A stretch of 64,000 bases of DNA from contig NC_135178.1 of assembly GCF_041146795.1 (NCBI RefSeq), forward strand, positions 2,272,344 through 2,336,343. The letters are read 5' to 3'. The notes beneath the pieces are model-generated. The model worked only from the letters and a program-made list of their open reading frames with translations. It did no database searches and had not been told where the DNA came from. The position numbers and the translations under genes are program-made. The stretch is from Maylandia zebra (lineage: Eukaryota; Chordata; Actinopteri; Cichliformes; Cichlidae). Every line of letters starts with the position of its first letter. Position 1 is the first letter of the stretch. Positions 1 to 11,898 of the stretch are shown here, piece after piece.

Positions 1-87
1 GGTTAGTGAGCATGAAGTTTAACAGTCAAATGACCCCTCGCCATCACATCTATTTTCAGAACAAGCTGGCAATGGCAAAAGCCAACT

Positions 88-337
88 AGCATAGTTTCTA
101 TTCAGCATAGTTTCTATTCAGCATAGTTTCTATTTAGCATTGTTTCTATTCAGCATTGTTTCTATTTAGCAGTGTTTCTATTCAGCATAGTTTCTATTTA
201 GCAGTGTTTCTATTCAGCATAGTTTCTATTTAGCATTGTTTCTATTCAGCATAGTTTCTATTTAGCAGTGTTTCTATTTAGCATAGTTTCTATTTAGCAT
301 AGTTTCTATTTAGCATAGTTTCTATTTAGCATAGTTC
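88..337. repeat. 16-bp minisatellite
   Basis: About fifteen tandem copies of a 16-bp unit (AGCATAGTTTCTATTT and variants) run in exact 16-bp register. Two positions vary (T/G and A/T after AGCA), and the last base alternates between T and C. The array stops where an LTR-like 3' segment begins, so it may be an internal expansion of that element. Confidence 0.93.
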
Positions 338-339
338 GC

Positions 340-712
340 CCTGCTTTGTTTCCCTGATTAGTTCCAGCTGTGCTCCATGGTGTCTCCCCCTCCCTAATTA
401 TTTTATATGTGTTTACATCCTTTGTCACCCTCAGTCCCGTTTACGTTTTCATCACACTGTGTTCTTTAATCTGTAGTGTACTTATGATACTGTTAGCATT
501 CCTCTTTCTTACTGTTCCACAGTTCCTCTAGTTCTGTTCCCCAGATCCTCCAAGTGTTTCCCTGGCATTTCCAAAGTTTCTCATGGAGTTTGGCATTTTT
601 ACTGCTTCCTGTTTAGTTGCTATTATGCCTCCAATAAAGGGCCGTTCTCGTTTTATCCCTGCCTGCTCTGATCCTGCGTTCTAGGTCCTCTTTCACCAGC
701 AAAACTGACACA
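340..712 (+). mobile_element. LTR-like element fragment, 3' part
   Basis: A C/T-rich non-coding stretch carries a polyadenylation signal (AATAAA at 633-638), followed by a short GC-richer tail that ends in CTGACA near 712. The same layout is seen in the solo-LTR-like elements at 35603-36217 and 49248-49824 when those are read on their minus strands. The 5' boundary and target duplication are not visible, so the class is inferred from resemblance only. Confidence 0.4.
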
Positions 713-1299
713 AATATGGCTGCTGTGTTTTACAAAGCTTTACTTTTCAGTACTAATTCAGTCTGTGAGGAGGATGCACCTTCATACTTCATCTGTGGTG
801 CAACTCCAGGTATCCAAAAGTTAGTACTAGCACAAAACAGCTATACCAATTTATGTTGCCATGTCAACAGACATTTTAATATTTTATCCTTGTTCATCAG
901 AGCATGAAACAAACTGGCGGCTGTTATCGTTCATATACAACAATTTGGCAGAAGATTTACTTTTAAATAAAAAAAATCACACCGTAATCCTTTTCCTGGT
1001 TTCATGTCCGTCTTGTTAACAATGTAATACAACTGCAAATCTTAAGAGTACTGTGATTACAACCATAGTTACAAGTTTCATCATAAAGATTTTGTATTTT
1101 TATATTTTATGTTAAGAAAATCTTAAGAAGATTAAAATTACAGGGCCATCTGGCAAACATGAAGCCACGAGACCAAACAGAGAAAACATTACTGTAACGT
1201 TGGGATGATCTCTCACAGCGGAGAGTTGCTTTGAAGGAGCAAATGAAATGAAAAAAGGTGAAAAGGTTTAAGATAAACCAGAGTGTGAGTGATTTTTAC

Positions 1300-4200
1300 C
1301 CTGAGGAGGAGCTGCAGGACTATGCTGAGACTGTGGGCGAGTGGGTGGCTTGAGTCCTGGTGGGAGGGGAATCCCACTGGAAATTATCTGTGGAAGGAAG
1401 CAGAACAGGAGAATAAATAATGAAGAGTTTTCTTTCCACAATGAAAACAGATTTGTCACAGAGCAGAAGCTTGTGTTTTTTGTTGAAATTGCCTTTAATC
1501 CATTTAATGTCACCAGACACAACAGTTGTGTTGTCTCATCTCGGTGGGTGAAGCAGAGAAGAACTTGAAGAATGTCATTTTGATCAATCTGTAAAGTGCC
1601 TCCATTAAAGCTCTTAAATGGGCGGCATGAACATGAATACTGTGTGTTGTGTTAGTCAAAGAGAAGTATATTACAGTGTCCTTTTTGCCTTTGGACATCT
1701 TGACATCTGCTGGTTGAAGAAGGGATGCTGGCAGAAGTCCTCTCTGCAAAAAACGACTAAAAATTAGATTTGTAGCAATGAAAATAAAGCTTGTATACAG
1801 AAATTCTCAGTATTGTGACAGCAAAAGAATACATGCTCAAGAACCTGAGCAGGAATGAATACATATTAAGATTTATATAAAATATAAATAATAATAATAA
1901 CTTTATTTATAAAGCGCTTTCAAACAAAGTGCTGTACAACTATCTGAAACTAAAGCGATAAATAAAATAAAAGCGATACATAGCAATACAAGTTAAACAC
2001 AGTAAAAATGTAAAAACTCAAAGCCATAGAATTAAGACATGTAAGACTTTTAAAGACCTGCACAGAGCACGCCTGCCTAAGGTCTTGAGGGAGGCTGTTC
2101 CACAGAGACGGGGCACAAAAAGAAAAAGCTCTCCAGTTGTCTTTTTTCTGGCTCTAGGAACCTTTAGAACAGGGGTCCCCAATCCCAGTCCACGAGGGCC
2201 GGTCTCCCTGCAGGTTTTAGATCTCACCTGGGGTCAACACACCTGAATCACATGATTAGTTCATTACCAGGCCTCTGGAGAACTTCAGGACATGTTGAGG
2301 AGATCATTTATCCATTTAAATCAGCTGTGATGGATCAAGGAGACATCTAAAACCTGCAGGACACCGGCCCTCGTGGACTGGGATTGGGGACCCCTGCTTT
2401 GGAAGGCCAGAGTCAGTCTGTTTAAAGTGATAATCATATTTATGATCAAAATAATGTTAGAACATTGGGAGAGGAGTGATGCTGGCCTGTAGTCTTAAAC
2501 TGTGGTATAACTTCACACTTTTCATTTCATTTGGAAATGAACCAGTTCAAAGAGATAAGTTGCAAAAATAGGTTAAGAGCTCTGAAATACCATCAACTAC
2601 TTTTATCAGTACCATTGCAATCAGCACATAATTAATTTTTGCACATATTAACAAAGGTTTTGACTTCAAACTCATCCAGAGAGAAACTGAATACAGATTA
2701 TTTTGAATTAAAGTTTCACTTTTATTGTCTCTTCCATGTTCTTGAATCTTTGCTGCTTAAATAAAAGTGATTAAATCCACTTACTATAATATTCATATTG
2801 TCAGATTCAAAACCCTCTTTCATTGTTTCAGATTGCAGGTCACTCCTCACCTGTCCATCATATATGACAGTGGCCATCCCATCTCTGTTCTCCTCTCCAA
2901 ATAAAAACACCGTCGCGCCTCCAGGCACCGTCAGCTGTCCTGGTCCTCGTGCCATGTAAGGGACACGCACTTGCATGTATCGAGAATCCCTAACAGGTAA
3001 CGGACAAAATGAGCTGTAAATCTACAAGCACGGCTTTGCTGTAGCCCTGTAGTAGCATCGGCCACACACATGTTCTGTGTCATCACGTAACAAACTCACT
3101 GAGCTCCATCCACATTCGGCTCGTAGAAGCCAGGTTTCTGTGCAGAGGACAATGACAGTTAGCATCTGCAGCAGCTCACAGTAACGTCACACATACGCTG
3201 TGGTCAGGCTCACCTGCTGCCTCAAAGGCTCAAAGCCTCCAAAATCATCATTGGGTATCATGGAGGAAATCACCTGCAAAGGGAGAGCATTACACATGAA
3301 TGAATATAAAGTGCAGTTTAAATGATGTGTTTTAGTCATATTTCAACTGTCATACATTTAGTCAGGGCCGACGTTTATATTTACTTTAATGAGCTACACT
3401 TATCGGTTTGTTTGGGTTAAAATAACCTGATACATGTGCCAGGATTCATTTAAGCTTATTTTAAGGGCACATCTTAATCATTTCAATAATCAAATTGTCA
3501 TAGTTCAGCATTTTGAGTTTGTGGACTTTTGAACCTTGTTGTCTTACAGTCATTTATGTCGTTGTGTTGTATGTCGCTCGATGCTGTCCTGGAGTTGGTG
3601 ACTCAGTGTTGATGTTTCGATTAATATCATCTTTTGTTTCAGTTTAGTTCTTGTTATGTTTCTGGTGAATTTCTGCTTCTTAGGTTTTGATGCTTCCTCT
3701 GTCCTCTGTCTGATTGATTCGAGCTGCGTCTCCACCTGTTGCCCATCCTCTCGTTATCTCGTTAAAATTGAACTGAACTGTTAATTGCTGATTCTAAACG
3801 TGTCAGCCCTGCAACAGGCTGGCACCGTGGCCAGGGTGTGCCCTGCCTTCTCACTGTGTGACGGCAGGGATAAGACGGTCAGAAGAAAACGAATGGATGG
3901 ATAAACACGTGTACCACAGGCACTCTCTACGTACCGTTGCTTTTCCCAAGAAGTCTCTTTGCTGCAGCTGCTCCACATCCTGTTTCCTGGGACGAAACAC
4001 CACACCCTCAGGTACCAGGAGAGGATCCAGGGCCTGCTTATTCTGTTTTTAAAGTTATAGTAAAGAGTCTTATGATCATAAACTGACTCCCAGCACCGTG
4101 TTCATGCAGTGGTGCTGGTGTCAGTCACTGTGCAAATATCCCGTTTATAAGGCTGGAAACCTGCAGTCAGCTGATGATGACGAAACATTTCTCCCCCTGA

Positions 4201-5795
4201 AAACTCTACGTCCAGATGGACACAATCAACTCTTGGGATTTACTTAGCGACAGCAGAGTCTTACTGTAATATTACTTTAGAATAATAAAATCACCACTTG
4301 TACTTAAGCGCCTATATTTCATTTTTTAAGTCTAGGCTTTAGACGTCATTGTAAGTCTTGTTTGGTGAAATATTTGTTTTATTTAAACCAACAACAGGTG
4401 ACTCCATCGGCACTTTCTGCAGTCATTTGTCATGTAAAATTCTCACTGCTGGTCCATTTGATTGGACAATAATAAATACCATGGTAACCATAAAACCTGA
4501 GGAAGGCTTTGTGACATGTTCGGTTTTCCAACAGGGTCTTTTTTTCAGCTAAACCAGGATTGTACCAAGTAGTCTTTAACCTTAAACCTAAAAACAAATG
4601 AACTCACCCTGATGCTCTCCAAAGCTGCCTCCATGCTCCCCCCTCGTCCTGGTCCTTTCTCCTGGGAGGCTGACAGCAGGACGTCCCTGGCCTGCTCCCA
4701 CTGGCCCATCTGACAATACACAGCTGCTGCATTGTATAACACCTTGGAACATATCACAGTTACCCGTTTTAGTGCATTCAAACAATTTCTGGTGAATGAC
4801 AGGTTGTTTCTCCAGAATAGATTTGGCATTTAAAATGAAATGAAACTGCTTTATTTCAGATGTTCGCTGAGCAGCAGCTGAGCTGGTAAACTGGATATGT
4901 ATGATTCTTGTGGACGATTGTCTGGACAACCACCACAGCTGTTATGTAGTTTACGTTATGCTGACTGTATCTGATGATGAAATGTTTAAAACTCACAGTG
5001 GCACACACAGTTGCACTGTTGTTTGGAACCAGTAACAAAACCATCACGTGTGTCTTCTTCCATTAACGAGGCTTTGACAGCTCACAGGTGTGTGGCTGAT
5101 ATTTGAACTACACAAAGGTGGTGATGAGACCGCACGGGGCTGAATTTCCTTTTTATGGCGTTTTAATGTGCACTGAACCGAATCCTTGATGATGGTGTGT
5201 CCTTGTGTCGAGGTGTGTGTAGGTGAGGCTGAATGTCAGACCTGCCAGCTGTACAGTTTAAATCTCAGTCCCAGCTGTTTGTAGTCGATCACTACGTTCT
5301 CTCGCATATGTTTCTGTGCCCAGATGTAGTCAGACAGAGCCTCTTCCAACCTGGAGAGAGAAAGAAATGCGGGCAGTATATTTAAAAACCTGAATAGCAC
5401 ACAATGTATAAATAATATAATCACATAGATACCACACCAGCGCCAAACTTTTCTGTCATAATTTGTCATGTTTTAGTAATACATGAACATCTTTCGTAGT
5501 TTCGTGTTTTCATATTACATCAGTGTGGCGGGGGCGTGGTCTGCGGTGCCGCTGTGTGAACTGGGTCCTGCTGTGGTGTTGTTGTTGTCAGTGTGTGAGG
5601 CTGAAGAGCAGGTCTGCCGCGGTTTGTTACAGTCTGTTTATTTGGTTTGTTTTTACAGTTTTTCTTCTTCATTGTCTGTGTGGAGCATATGATGTAACGT
5701 TGGTGGTGATGCGAGGTGCTACACATCTAAGTGGTTTTTTTATTATTATTATTATTATTTTATTATTATTTTTATTATTTTTATATTTTTATATA

Positions 5796-5826
<31 letters not shown>

Positions 5827-6936
5827 ATATATTATTATTATATATATTTTTATATTTTTATATTTATATTTATATTATATTTATTATTATTTATTATTAT
5901 TATTTTATTTTTATATATTATTATTTATTATTTAGTATTCATTAGTGAAGAATGAAGTAAATGTTCTTTTAGTTTTTCAGATTTTCCAATAAGCTGTTTT
6001 CAAATTTAACGTAATCTCTGTTTCTTAGTTTTAGATGTTTTTTCCTCAGTTGGTCCACTGAGAAATGAGTTGCCAGGAACTAATCCCAGCCCACCTCCCA
6101 CACCTGTGGGTCTCTGGTGTATCAGTACAAAGGAAAATTTCACAATAGTTTTATTGTCTGTTCCAGCTTTCCACCACAATGGTCCACAGGCCGTCTCCCA
6201 TACTCCTCATAATACACCCTTTAATGTATTTAGTGAATTAACATATGGCGTACTGCATATGATGGATGAATTATATGATTTTTGGTTATTTTTGTGTATT
6301 TAAATTGTGTATTTCGGCACATCCTGTTCTCTGCCTCTTTGTTCACATTTATCGGGCAAAATCTTAAGTTGTCATGAAGTCGAGCGTTAGCAACTATTAC
6401 CAGATTTTATGTTTAGCTCTCATTTAAATCTTATTAATAATCCATCATATTAAAAAGTAAATATTGTTTGTCTCTTTGTGTTAGCACTCAGATGGACTGA
6501 CCTGTTCGGACTTTAGCTGAATAATCAGGATTTATTACTGGGTGAGTGCTCCTGGAAGCGTAGCCTTCTGTCAGTCTGACTCTCTCGTATATAAATCATC
6601 ACATCTTGTTTATGTTGACACTTTACACAGCGTCTTTTTGAGAAATGGTAATATGTACACAGACTACGAGTTAGTTTGAAATGGTCCTTCTTACCTGCCC
6701 ATCTCCATCATCACTGCTCCTCGCTGGAAGAAGGCGACAGCAAGGCGTTCATCCTTAGAAATGGTTAAGTCTAAAGCCTGGATAGCAGAGAGGGGAAAGA
6801 CGACATCAAAGCTTTACTGTACGTGTGTGTATACTCACGAGTGATACAGTAAATAATAATGCATGTACAGCTTTTTATTGACCTTCTTTGTATGTTTTTC
6901 TTCATCTTCACTCCTCCTCTTTATCTCTCTCTCTCT

Positions 6937-7016
<80 letters not shown>

Positions 7017-7678
7017 AATGATCCACATACGATGCTCAGTTTGCTCAAAGTCCAGGACGTTTCCTGATTTGACAGCGTTTGTGAAATAACCAGTAATCCC
7101 TGACAGCCACTGGTTAAAGATGATAGACGTTTCCATTTCAATCATTTGGAGTGACTCACCTTCAAGGCCAAATCCAGCTGCCCCAGGGCCAGGTAACATG
7201 AGGCAGTATTAAACAGCGTGCGAGAAGTGGGCTCACTGATCTCATTGAGTTTGGCCAGAGCTGTTGGCCAGTCCTTCGCATCCACAGCCTCGACCGAATT
7301 TTGCCACAGTTGCAGTAACTCAGTGTAAAGCATCCTGTAAGCCAGGAGTGGAAATACAAGACAGAGACACTCTGATATCAACAGGTGACATTTGATTTGA
7401 TTTTTTTGCATTTCCGTGTTTACTCTCAAAGCAGATGATTTTATCACAGTTACTTAATGCGGTTATAAAGTTATTCATGCATAGAAAAATAATTTATACA
7501 TATTCTAATTTTTCTTTTTTGACCCAATACGAACAAAACAGGAAACCCTTAAAATCTGATAACAAATGTCACCTTTAGACTCTCGTTGTGCAAACACAAT
7601 ATTTATGTCTCACATTGGTGCATTACATTAAAAATAGGTGTAGACATATGAGATATATATATATATATAGTGTGTGTG

Positions 7679-7725
<47 letters not shown>

Positions 7726-8449
7726 CTTCATCCTATCATGGTGTTGTTTGAGGCTCTCATATATATTTGTGAGGGTTTATCTTACTGACAGTAAATGTTG
7801 GTCGCTCTAAAATGTGTTACACTTCAGTGAGAGCAAGTCTGAAGATTTTGTCATTATTCCCACATTTTCGGAATATCGATGACAATAATAACTATTTGTG
7901 TTAAGAACAATAGGAACTTCTGTCAGGCTGAAGAGAAACTGGTGTGAATGTGAGCACAGATGGTTGTCTCTGTGTTAGTTCAGTAACAGACCGGTGACCG
8001 GTGCCCTGCCTCTCGCCCTATGACAGCTGGGGTGAAATGTAAAAGGATCAATGAAAGGATGTTTAAGGCAGGAAAGAAAGAAGTAGTCTGATGGAGAAGA
8101 GTACGGTGATGTAAAAGAGGAAGACAATTAGACAGGTATTAGAGAAATACAGAATATATCGAACGCAGCAAAAAGAAGGAAAAGATGCAGCTGGAGAGAA
8201 AGTTCACTGATCTGTAACATTCAGCACAATTTTCCTGGAATACTTCCTTGTACCATATGCAGTGCCTGTTTGCCCGTGCTGCTTACTTCACTTCACACAA
8301 GTTTGAATGCTTCTCTCTGAAATATCACTCCACACTCAGACTGCTGCTTACCTTTTGTTCCTGAATGAGTGGCTGCTTTGAGTTCTGTCAGTGTTGGTCT
8401 CTCGTCCTCTGGACCTGTCTGTGCTCACAGGGAAGTGTGAGTAAGACAT
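1300..8449 (-). CDS. noxa1: NADPH oxidase activator 1 (p67phox-like), 3' end missing
   Basis: Cytosolic activator of Nox-family oxidases: TPRs bind Rac-GTP and an activation segment switches on the flavocytochrome. Coding exons, 5' to 3' on the minus strand: 8449-8352, 7334-7160, 6777-6695, 5350-5242, 4742-4608, 4042-3935, 3273-3214, 3137-3100, 2989-2851, 1743-1675, 1387-1300. All have AG/GT borders and compatible phases. Counting from the ATG at 7333, residues 1-155 form the TPR region, and Arg102, Asn104 and Asp108 match the p67phox Rac-contact positions. The activation segment (LGKATV..., Val204) follows, then an SH3-like domain at about 240-300 and a proline-rich exon (IPLPPGLKPP). The PB1 and last SH3 exons would lie left of the window. 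EALSDY, QLGLRFKL and YCQMGQW resemble NOXA1 more than NCF2, and the adjacent dpp7 agrees. The exon at 8449-8352 adds 33 residues in frame before the usual Met, so the true start is uncertain. NCF2 is the alternative. Confidence 0.83.
1885..2510 (-). repeat. Interspersed retroposon fragment, split by a MITE
   Basis: An ATAATA run is followed by a motif of the type ACTTTATTTATAAAGCGCTT, common at the ends of fish retroposons, then a degenerate body that resumes after 2404 (GGCCAGAGTCAGTC...). It is related in style to 20190-20490. A 227-bp hAT-type element interrupts it at 2170-2396. It lies in the noxa1 intron between the exons at 2851 and 1743. The class is not assigned. Confidence 0.5.
2170..2396. 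mobile_element. hAT-type MITE with 8-bp target duplication
   Basis: Terminal inverted repeats of about 50 bp begin CAGGGGTCCCCAATCCCAGT and end with the reverse complement. Flanks are CTTTAGAA (2162-2169) and CTTTGGAA (2397-2404), an 8-bp duplication with one mismatch. The CAGGGGTCCCCAA terminus and 8-bp duplication are hallmarks of the hAT superfamily. There is no coding capacity, so it is a non-autonomous element, nested in an older repeat inside noxa1. Confidence 0.9.
4065..4260 (+). repeat. Dispersed repeat with a hammerhead-like core (copy 1)
   Basis: About 195 bp shared with 10515-10690, including TTTATAAGG.TGGAAACCTG, CAGTCAGCTGATGATGACGA and GTCCAGATG.ACACAATCA. It contains CTGATGA (4171-4177), four bases, then GAAA (4182-4185), the conserved core arrangement of a minimal hammerhead ribozyme as reported in Penelope-like retroelements. 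It sits in the noxa1 intron between the exons at 4608 and 4042. The Penelope assignment is an inference. Confidence 0.5.
5737..5937. repeat. TTA/TA-rich simple repeat
   Basis: About 200 bp consisting almost only of T and A, mainly TTA and TATAT runs, in the noxa1 intron between the exons at 6695 and 5350. Apparent long frames of Ile/Tyr/Leu across it are low-complexity artefacts. Confidence 0.95.
6941..7015. repeat. (CA)n microsatellite
   Basis: A pure CA dinucleotide run of about 75 bp, preceded by a short CT run, in the noxa1 intron between the exons at 7160 and 6777. Confidence 0.98.
7653..7724. repeat. (AT)n then (TG)n compound microsatellite
   Basis: A short AT run (7653-7669) passes into about 54 bp of TG with a single C interruption. 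It lies in the first mapped noxa1 intron (7335-8351). Confidence 0.97.
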
Positions 8450-8477
8450 ACTGGTCTCCTCAGAAGTCTCCACCCAG
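8352..8477 (-). other. noxa1: noxa1 upstream exon (5'UTR plus possible N-terminal extension)
   Basis: On the minus strand TTTGTTGCAG precedes 8477 and AAAAG|GTAAG follows 8352, giving a clean exon. An ATG at 8449 opens a frame (MSYSHFPVSTDRSRGR...) that joins across the intron, AAA AG|G ATG, in phase with the usual TPR start. The segment is rich in Ser, Arg and Thr and has no recognised domain. It may be a real N-terminal extension or leaky 5' leader; p67phox numbering fits the downstream ATG better. At least one more non-coding exon must lie further upstream. Confidence 0.65.
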
Positions 8478-10091
8478 CTGCAACAAAGAGGTTCTCTATT
8501 CACATTCCTGAGATAAAACCCACAGTGGCACAATGACTGTGGAATTCACCTGTTAACGCTGCACGTACCGTAAGAACGGCCGTTACAAAATACATGAATT
8601 GCCCATGATTTACGCATACCTGTTTGACATTATGTCCTGATTCTAGTCATATATCATTTATAAGTCTGAGTCAGTGGATTTATGTTTGTTTTAATTTATA
8701 CAGCTGGTCCCACTGAGGCTCAATGTCTGATCATTAAACTAACAATGAAATACCTCACATTGTCCAGTGTTTACAGTCATATCATATTGCCTATAACTAT
8801 GGTGTAGCTTACATTATATCTCCAAGCAGTTCTGAGCTGAATCTATTCACACTGACCTTTGACCTACCTTTACCTGAAATATTTCACAGAAGGAAACGAG
8901 GAGACAAAGTCATCTGTTTTCCAGAAATCACAGCTCTGCACAATAGAAAGCTAACAGAGGCATTAAAAACTGCCATAAAGCTGCAAAACAAGGAAAAGGA
9001 TGACTTTTTTATTCATACCTTACTGGGTCAACCGGCTGCACTGGTTGTGTTTTACTGTTTATGTGCACCACGAGTCTTATCATGGCCCTGCCCATTAAAG
9101 AAATATGTAAGCACTTTGTTGCAGTTGCTGCTGCTGCTAAAAGTGAGGGAAGTTTAGGATATCTCTGCATTGGACATCCTAAATTATCTGAGACAATCAT
9201 CATCAGTATGTAAAAGTCAGGAACAGGAAACAGGAAACAAAAAAAGTCACTTTAAGGGAGAAACCACATATTTCTTCCCGTCAGTAAGACGTGAAGATTG
9301 AGACCCCTGATCTACAGCAATCTGCAGTTTTTTGGTTTTTCAGGTGTGTAATTTTTCAGCAAGAAAATGATCTAGAAACCTCCCAATGCAGAAAAAAACC
9401 TGCACAGAAAATACACAATGTAGCTGTGAGTCATAGATTAACCTCCCACAACCTGGATTTCAGCATTATTCAATCAGCATGAGATCATCCTAACAGATAA
9501 CAGAAGAAAAACCCAAATTCCCAAAGAATCTACTCGAAAAAGCTTCGAGAAATGTTGGATAAATTCAAGAAATTATAAAGAAACTTACTAAAGAGAATTC
9601 AGGCCCTGTTGGTCACGCCAAATATTGACTTTCGATCTCTTTAGAGCTGTCAGTAATTCAATATTTTTCCCATTTCTCAAGCAGAAATATTTAACCAGAA
9701 AACTGAGAAGTGGCTCAAGACTCTTTCACGGTACCATGTATACGGTGACATTTCATTTTTGTTTATTTTCATTTTGCTGTCAGGTAATTTTAATGCAGAT
9801 ACTGACTAGAGTAGAAGGGTATTTAGAGTATTTTGAGAGAGTGTTTTTATATGTGTTAAATCTTGTCATGTTACTTCTACAAAGAACAAACGTATTCTCG
9901 GAGATTTGTTTCCGCGTACTCGGGTACGGGACTGTGAACCTGGAAATTCCGACTTATTCAAGAAGGCACTTAAACACATCACTGCGACGTTGGATCATAT
10001 GACGTGCGACGCAGGCGTAGTCGGGAATTTAAAAACTAAAGGACTTTCTGGCCAGTTGTACTGTGACGTGATTTTGGTGACATCCGTGGAC
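8478..10091. promoter_or_regulatory. Shared 5' intergenic region of noxa1 and dpp7
   Basis: About 1.6 kb separates the first mapped noxa1 exon from the dpp7 ATG, and the two genes diverge. Near dpp7 there is a TATA-like ATTTAAAAAC (about 10026) and a CRE-like GTGACGT (about 10064). The rest holds no recognisable gene. The noxa1 start of transcription cannot be placed. Confidence 0.4.
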
Positions 10092-11852
10092 ATGAGATTC
10101 ATTTTGTCCTCCGTGGCGCTCGTCTTGTGTGTTGACGTGCTGCACAGTCTGCCGCACACGTATTTGCAGGTAACGTGACACAATGTTTTCATCATGCCTT
10201 ACTTCCGGCCAGAGTCTCGTGATCCAGTTAGCCTAACTGGCTGCTCGGTCTGTGTTCATGTAAAGCGCGTTTTTAAACTACAGCCGGAAAATCAGGTGAA
10301 CACCTGATGTTGTAAGTTTGCTCAGGCGCTGATTTTCATGGTTGGAGATGAATTGCTAAAGCTGTGCGGTCAAATATTAAAACGTCATTTCATGCTCCAT
10401 CGTTTATTTCGTGCTGAGCGACCTGCACCGTTACAATAATTCATGGCAATATTTTTGCTTTAGATTGACTCTGTGATTGACAACGTCATATAAAAACTCG
10501 GGAAGACCAACACCCAAATTATGAATGATCATAAGCTGACCTCCCAGCCCAGTGTTCATTCACTGCTGCTCGTTTCAGTCACTGTGCAAACGTCCTGTTT
10601 ATAAGGTTGGAAACCTGCAGTCAGCTGAGACTGAAGACGTCAGCTGATGATGACGAAACGTCCAGATGAACACAATCAGCTGGTGTTGCTTATGTGATGT
10701 GTTTTTCTGTCTGTCTCTCTTATAATGAAACTACCATAAAAAATTAGAGACTTTATTTTTTGTAACTGAGCAATGTTGCAGAGTCAGCAATAATTACTTC
10801 CCCTGCTATGTTTTGGTTCTGCAGTTAAACATGAAATTCTCTGAGTGTTCACAGATTTGAAGAAGGGCAAAAGTCACACTACGATGGTTTTTAGCAGACC
10901 TGGTTTATTTTTCCACAGGAAATAGTGGGCAAACATGGATTTACTAATGCCAATAATTGGATTTGTGCCCACAGCAAATTTCCAAGGAAAGATATTCATG
11001 ATTAAATAAAAACTCTTAATTTCTCAGTAGTTGGTTCTTAATTTTTGTTATTCTCACCAATGTAAGTGTCTGTTGTAGATATCTGTAATTCAATTACAAC
11101 TACTGATATTTTATCATTAAATAGTTTAACTCCATTAAAACTAGGGATGGGAACCAAGAACCAGTTCCTTGGATTTCTTATTGATCCCACTTATTGGTTT
11201 TTGTGAAATCAGTTGATTTCTGTTTGTGTGTCAGAGGAGGAGAATAGCAGCGCAGTATACATCGTGCACATGCACATTACTTTTAAAGGATGAGGCGCAA
11301 TGGTAAAGTGGAGGCTCCATCCCAGGACAGCTGGGTTATACTCTACAGACAACATGGGAACGTTGGGAACGCCAAGAGCCCAGAGTGATAAAGCTGAGTG
11401 TTTTGTTGACTTCGGCCCAGCAGAGCTTGAGCTTCAACAGGGATTTGTTTGTGGTGTGTGGACTGGAGCCTACAGGTTTATATGCTTCTCAGTTCCCAAT
11501 TATAACTGTTGTAAGTTTTCATTTAATAATTCAAATATCTGAAAATTATTCAGATATTCGATCGTGGCTCAAGAGTTGGCAGTTCGTCTTGTGATTGGAA
11601 GGTTGCCGGTTCGAGCCCCGGCTCGGACAGTCTTGGTCGTTGTGTCCTTGGGCAAGACGCTTCACCTCCCGCCTGCTGGTGATGGCCAGAGGGGCCGATG
11701 GTGCGATATGGCAGCCTCACTTCTGTCAGTGCGCCAGGGCAGCTGTGGCTACAACTGTAGCTGCCTCCACCAGTGTGTGAATGTGAGAGTGACTGAATAG
11801 TGGTGTTGTAAAGCGCTCTGAGGGTCTCGAAAAGTGCTATATTAATGCAATC

Positions 11853-11898
<46 letters not shown>

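Noticed and set aside
88..337. Minisatellite as a CRISPR-like or regulatory array
   Set aside because: The 16-bp unit is directly tandem with no unique spacers.
716..907. 63-codon plus-strand frame near the left edge
   Set aside because: No motif, no splice context, lies after an LTR-like fragment. It also does not match a PB1 or SH3 exon of noxa1 on the other strand.
5523..5955. Ile/Tyr/Leu-rich membrane-like frames
   Set aside because: Artefact of the TTA/TA simple repeat.
6835..7199. Val-Cys or Thr-His repeat proteins over the CA tract
   Set aside because: Translations of a dinucleotide microsatellite in a noxa1 intron.
11566..11640. tRNA gene suggested by A-box/B-box sequences
   Set aside because: No cloverleaf with acceptor pairing can be made; the context is a SINE body and tail, with a second copy at 30606-30895.
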